DNA from: Alphaproteobacteria bacterium
Lineage (GTDB): Bacteria > Pseudomonadota > Alphaproteobacteria > Sphingomonadales > Sphingomonadaceae
Assembly (NCBI GenBank): GCA_019232625.1
Contig: JAFANP010000034.1
Coordinates: forward strand, 1-64,000
Length of the DNA: 64,000 bases
Direction of reading: 5' to 3'
Shown here: positions 62,253 through 64,000 of the stretch, one piece after another
How the letters are laid out: each line of letters begins with the position of its first letter
Position numbering within the stretch: position 1 is the stretch's first letter
Made by a program: the position numbers and the translations under genes
The notes under the pieces: generated by a model
Seen by the model: only the letters and a program-made list of their open reading frames with translations
Told to the model about the DNA's origin: nothing
Database searches by the model: none

Positions 62253-63854
62253 TTGAGCGTTTCCCACCCCTTCGACGTCGTCATCCTGGGGTCCGGCGCG
62301 GCGGGGCTGAGCGCGGCACTGACGCTCGCGCCCGGCCTCAAGGTCGCCGTCCTCGCCAAGGGAAACCTGTCCTCCGGCTCGACGGCCTGGGCGCAGGGCG
62401 GGATCGCCGCGGTGCTGGAGCCCGGCGACACGTTCGAGAGCCATGTCGAGGACACGATCGAGGCGGGGGCCGGCCTCAACCGCCGCGAGACGGTGGAGTT
62501 CGTCGTCGGCAACGCCCCGGCGGCGATCGAGCGCCTGGCGAAGCTCGGCGTGCCGTTCGACCGCGGCGAGGCGGCGCGCTGGCACCTCACCCGCGAGGGC
62601 GGGCATAGCCACCGCCGAATCGTCCACGTCGCCGACGCCACCGGCTGGGCGGTCCAGCAGGCCCTGGAGAAGGCGGCGGCCGACCATCCCAACATCACCC
62701 TCATCCCCGATCGCGTCGCGATCGACCTGGCGACCTCGCGCCATGCCGCCTCTCCCGGAGGACCGGCGCGGGTGTGGGGCGTCTACGCGCTGAACCGCGA
62801 GAGCGGCAGCGTCGAGCTGTTCACCGGCCGGGCCACCATCCTCGCCACCGGCGGCGCCAGCCGCGCCTGGCTCTATTCGACCAACCCGAAGGGCTCGACC
62901 GGCGACGGCATCGCCATGGCCTGGCGGGCGGGGTGCCGGGTGGCGAACATGGAGATGAACCAGTTCCATCCGACCTGCCTCCACAACCACCAGGTCAAGA
63001 ACTTCCTCATCACCGAGGCGATGCGCGGCGAGGGCGGCCGGCTGAAGATCCCGACCACCGGACGGCGCTTCATGAAGCGCTTCGACCCGCGCGAGGAGCT
63101 GGCGCCGCGCGACATCGTCGCCCGCGCCATCGACCATGAGCTGAAGCGGCTGGGGCTGGACTATGTCCATCTCGACATCAGCCACCGCGGCCGCGACTTC
63201 ATCCTCGACCACTTCCCGACCATCGCCGCCCGCCTGGCCGAGCCGGACATCGGCATCGACATCACCCGGCAGCCGATCCCGGTCGTCCCAGCCGCCCACT
63301 ATACGTGCGGCGGGGTTATCGTGGACCTCGACGGCCGGACCGACGTCGACGGACTGTACGCGGCGGGGGAGGTCACCATGTCGGGGCTCCACGGCGCCAA
63401 TCGCCTCGCCTCCAACTCGGTGCTGGAATGCCTCGTCTTCGGCGTGGCGGCGGCGGAGGCGATCAACCGCTCCTGGGGCGACCTGCCGCCGCCGCCGCCG
63501 GTCCGGCCGTGGGACGAAAGCCGGGTCACCGATTCCGACGAGGAAGTCGTCGTCCACCACAATTGGCGCGAGATCCGCCGCTTCATGTGGGATTACGTCG
63601 GAATCGTCAGGACGACGAAGCGGCTCGAGCGGGCGCTGCACCGGGTCGAGCTCCTGAAGCGGGAGACGGAGGATTATTACGGTCACTTTCGAGTCACCGC
63701 CGACCTCATCGAGCTCAGGAACCTCGTCATGGTGTCCGAGCTGATCGTGCGCTGCGCGCTCGCCCGCAAGGAGAGCCGCGGCCTCCACTACACGCTCGAC
63801 TATCCCGAGACGCTCGCCGAGGCGGCGGACACGGTGCTGACCCCGCATGGCTGA
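62253..63854 (+). CDS. nadB: L-aspartate oxidase
   Basis: A 533-residue FAD enzyme that makes iminoaspartate for NAD synthesis. The FAD motif is [13 protein letters not shown] near the N-terminus, and HYTCGGV with [15 protein letters not shown] marks the flavin-binding and catalytic part shared with fumarate reductases. Start is TTG after a strong GGAGGGAAGG site. nadA and nadC are not adjacent. Its end overlaps the next gene by eight bases. Confidence 0.95.
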   Translation: MSVSHPFDVVILGSGAAGLSAALTLAPGLKVAVLAKGNLSSGSTAWAQGGIAAVLEPGDTFESHVEDTIEAGAGLNRRETVEFVVGNAPAAIERLAKLGVPFDRGEAARWHLTREGGHSHRRIVHVADATGWAVQQALEKAAADHPNITLIPDRVAIDLATSRHAASPGGPARVWGVYALNRESGSVELFTGRATILATGGASRAWLYSTNPKGSTGDGIAMAWRAGCRVANMEMNQFHPTCLHNHQVKNFLITEAMRGEGGRLKIPTTGRRFMKRFDPREELAPRDIVARAIDHELKRLGLDYVHLDISHRGRDFILDHFPTIAARLAEPDIGIDITRQPIPVVPAAHYTCGGVIVDLDGRTDVDGLYAAGEVTMSGLHGANRLASNSVLECLVFGVAAAEAINRSWGDLPPPPPVRPWDESRVTDSDEEVVVHHNWREIRRFMWDYVGIVRTTKRLERALHRVELLKRETEDYYGHFRVTADLIELRNLVMVSELIVRCALARKESRGLHYTLDYPETLAEAADTVLTPHG

Positions 63855-64000
63855 GCCCCGCCGCCCCTTCTGGACGACGCTCTACTTCCGCGTCCTGGTG
63901 GCGATCGCGCTAGGAGTCGCGGTCGGCTGGGCCTGGCCGGAGACGGGACGGGCGCTGAAGCCGCTCGGCGACGGCTTCGTCAAGCTGGTCAAGATGATCA
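63847..64000 (+). CDS. Dicarboxylate/amino acid:cation symporter, 5' part only
   Basis: The first 51 residues of a membrane transporter. [20 protein letters not shown] is a first membrane span, and [12 protein letters not shown] is typical of the N-terminus of the DctA/GltP (DAACS) family. The gene runs off the window. It starts inside the last eight bases of nadB, so it is co-translated with it. Confidence 0.85.
   Translation, partial: MAEPRRPFWTTLYFRVLVAIALGVAVGWAWPETGRALKPLGDGFVKLVKMI

Overview
This is a very GC-rich, gene-dense stretch of an alphaproteobacterial chromosome, most probably from the Sphingomonadales. The evidence is the block mnmE-mnmG-rsmG-parA-parB next to leuS-lptE-holA, the DUF3576 lipoprotein, the DUF6489 protein, hemC-hemD-mitofilin divergent from tsaD-gpsA, an SDHAF4-type assembly factor, and general-stress (EcfG-type) promoter matches. 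Two parS sites and parAB imply the origin-proximal part of the chromosome. Almost everything is housekeeping. There is no transposase, prophage, CRISPR array or rRNA, and no gene-free stretch longer than about 300 bases.

Layout. 0-2 kb: quinone oxidoreductase and dienelactone hydrolase. 2-7.7 kb: DUF6489, tRNA U34 modification (mnmE, mnmG), rsmG and the parABS partition system. 7.9-12.4 kb (minus): DUF3576, leuS, lptE, holA as one tight operon. 12.6-15.2 kb: an envelope protein, a degenerate ThiE-like protein, YggS and a HAD phosphatase. 15.2-20.3 kb (minus): xthA-ribA, lolA, ftsK. 20.4-23.3 kb: a UbiH-type hydroxylase, then Trx/TPR, LON-domain and Trm112 proteins. 23.5-25.3 kb: tRNA-Gly(GCC) and queE-queD-queC. 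25.3-27.4 kb: a secreted FKBP, then an overlapping nucleotidyltransferase/metallophosphoesterase pair behind a general-stress promoter match. 27.4-32 kb: hemC-hemD-mitofilin divergent from tsaD-gpsA. 32-39 kb: an SDHAF4-like small gene, RsmB-type methyltransferase, rpe, heparinase-like protein, purH and a flippase. 39-45 kb: polA, CPA1 antiporter, alpha/beta hydrolase, and a PspC/small-protein pair behind a sigma-54 promoter match. 44.8-49.3 kb: two genes with apparent frameshifts, a peroxiredoxin, a Crp/Fnr regulator and a stress-linked cluster (72-aa protein, SDR, other small proteins) with two general-stress promoter matches. 49.3-58.8 kb: an Atm1-type ABC exporter, M13 peptidase, recQ, a DUF442-type protein, tldD-DUF924-DUF2007 and a NUDIX protein. 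58.8-64 kb: zinc-finger protein, a cytochrome P450-SDR operon with an atypical P450, a lone ABC ATPase, nadB and the start of a dicarboxylate symporter.

Genes are packed in short operons, mostly with 1-nt (TGATG) or 4-nt (ATGA, GTGA, TTGA) stop/start overlaps, which I used to choose many GTG or TTG starts. The least ordinary items are the NTase-phosphoesterase pair, the sigma-54 promoter before the PspC gene, the stress-promoter set, the P450 with substituted signature residues, RibA with an apparent RibB relic, and two nearby frameshifts.
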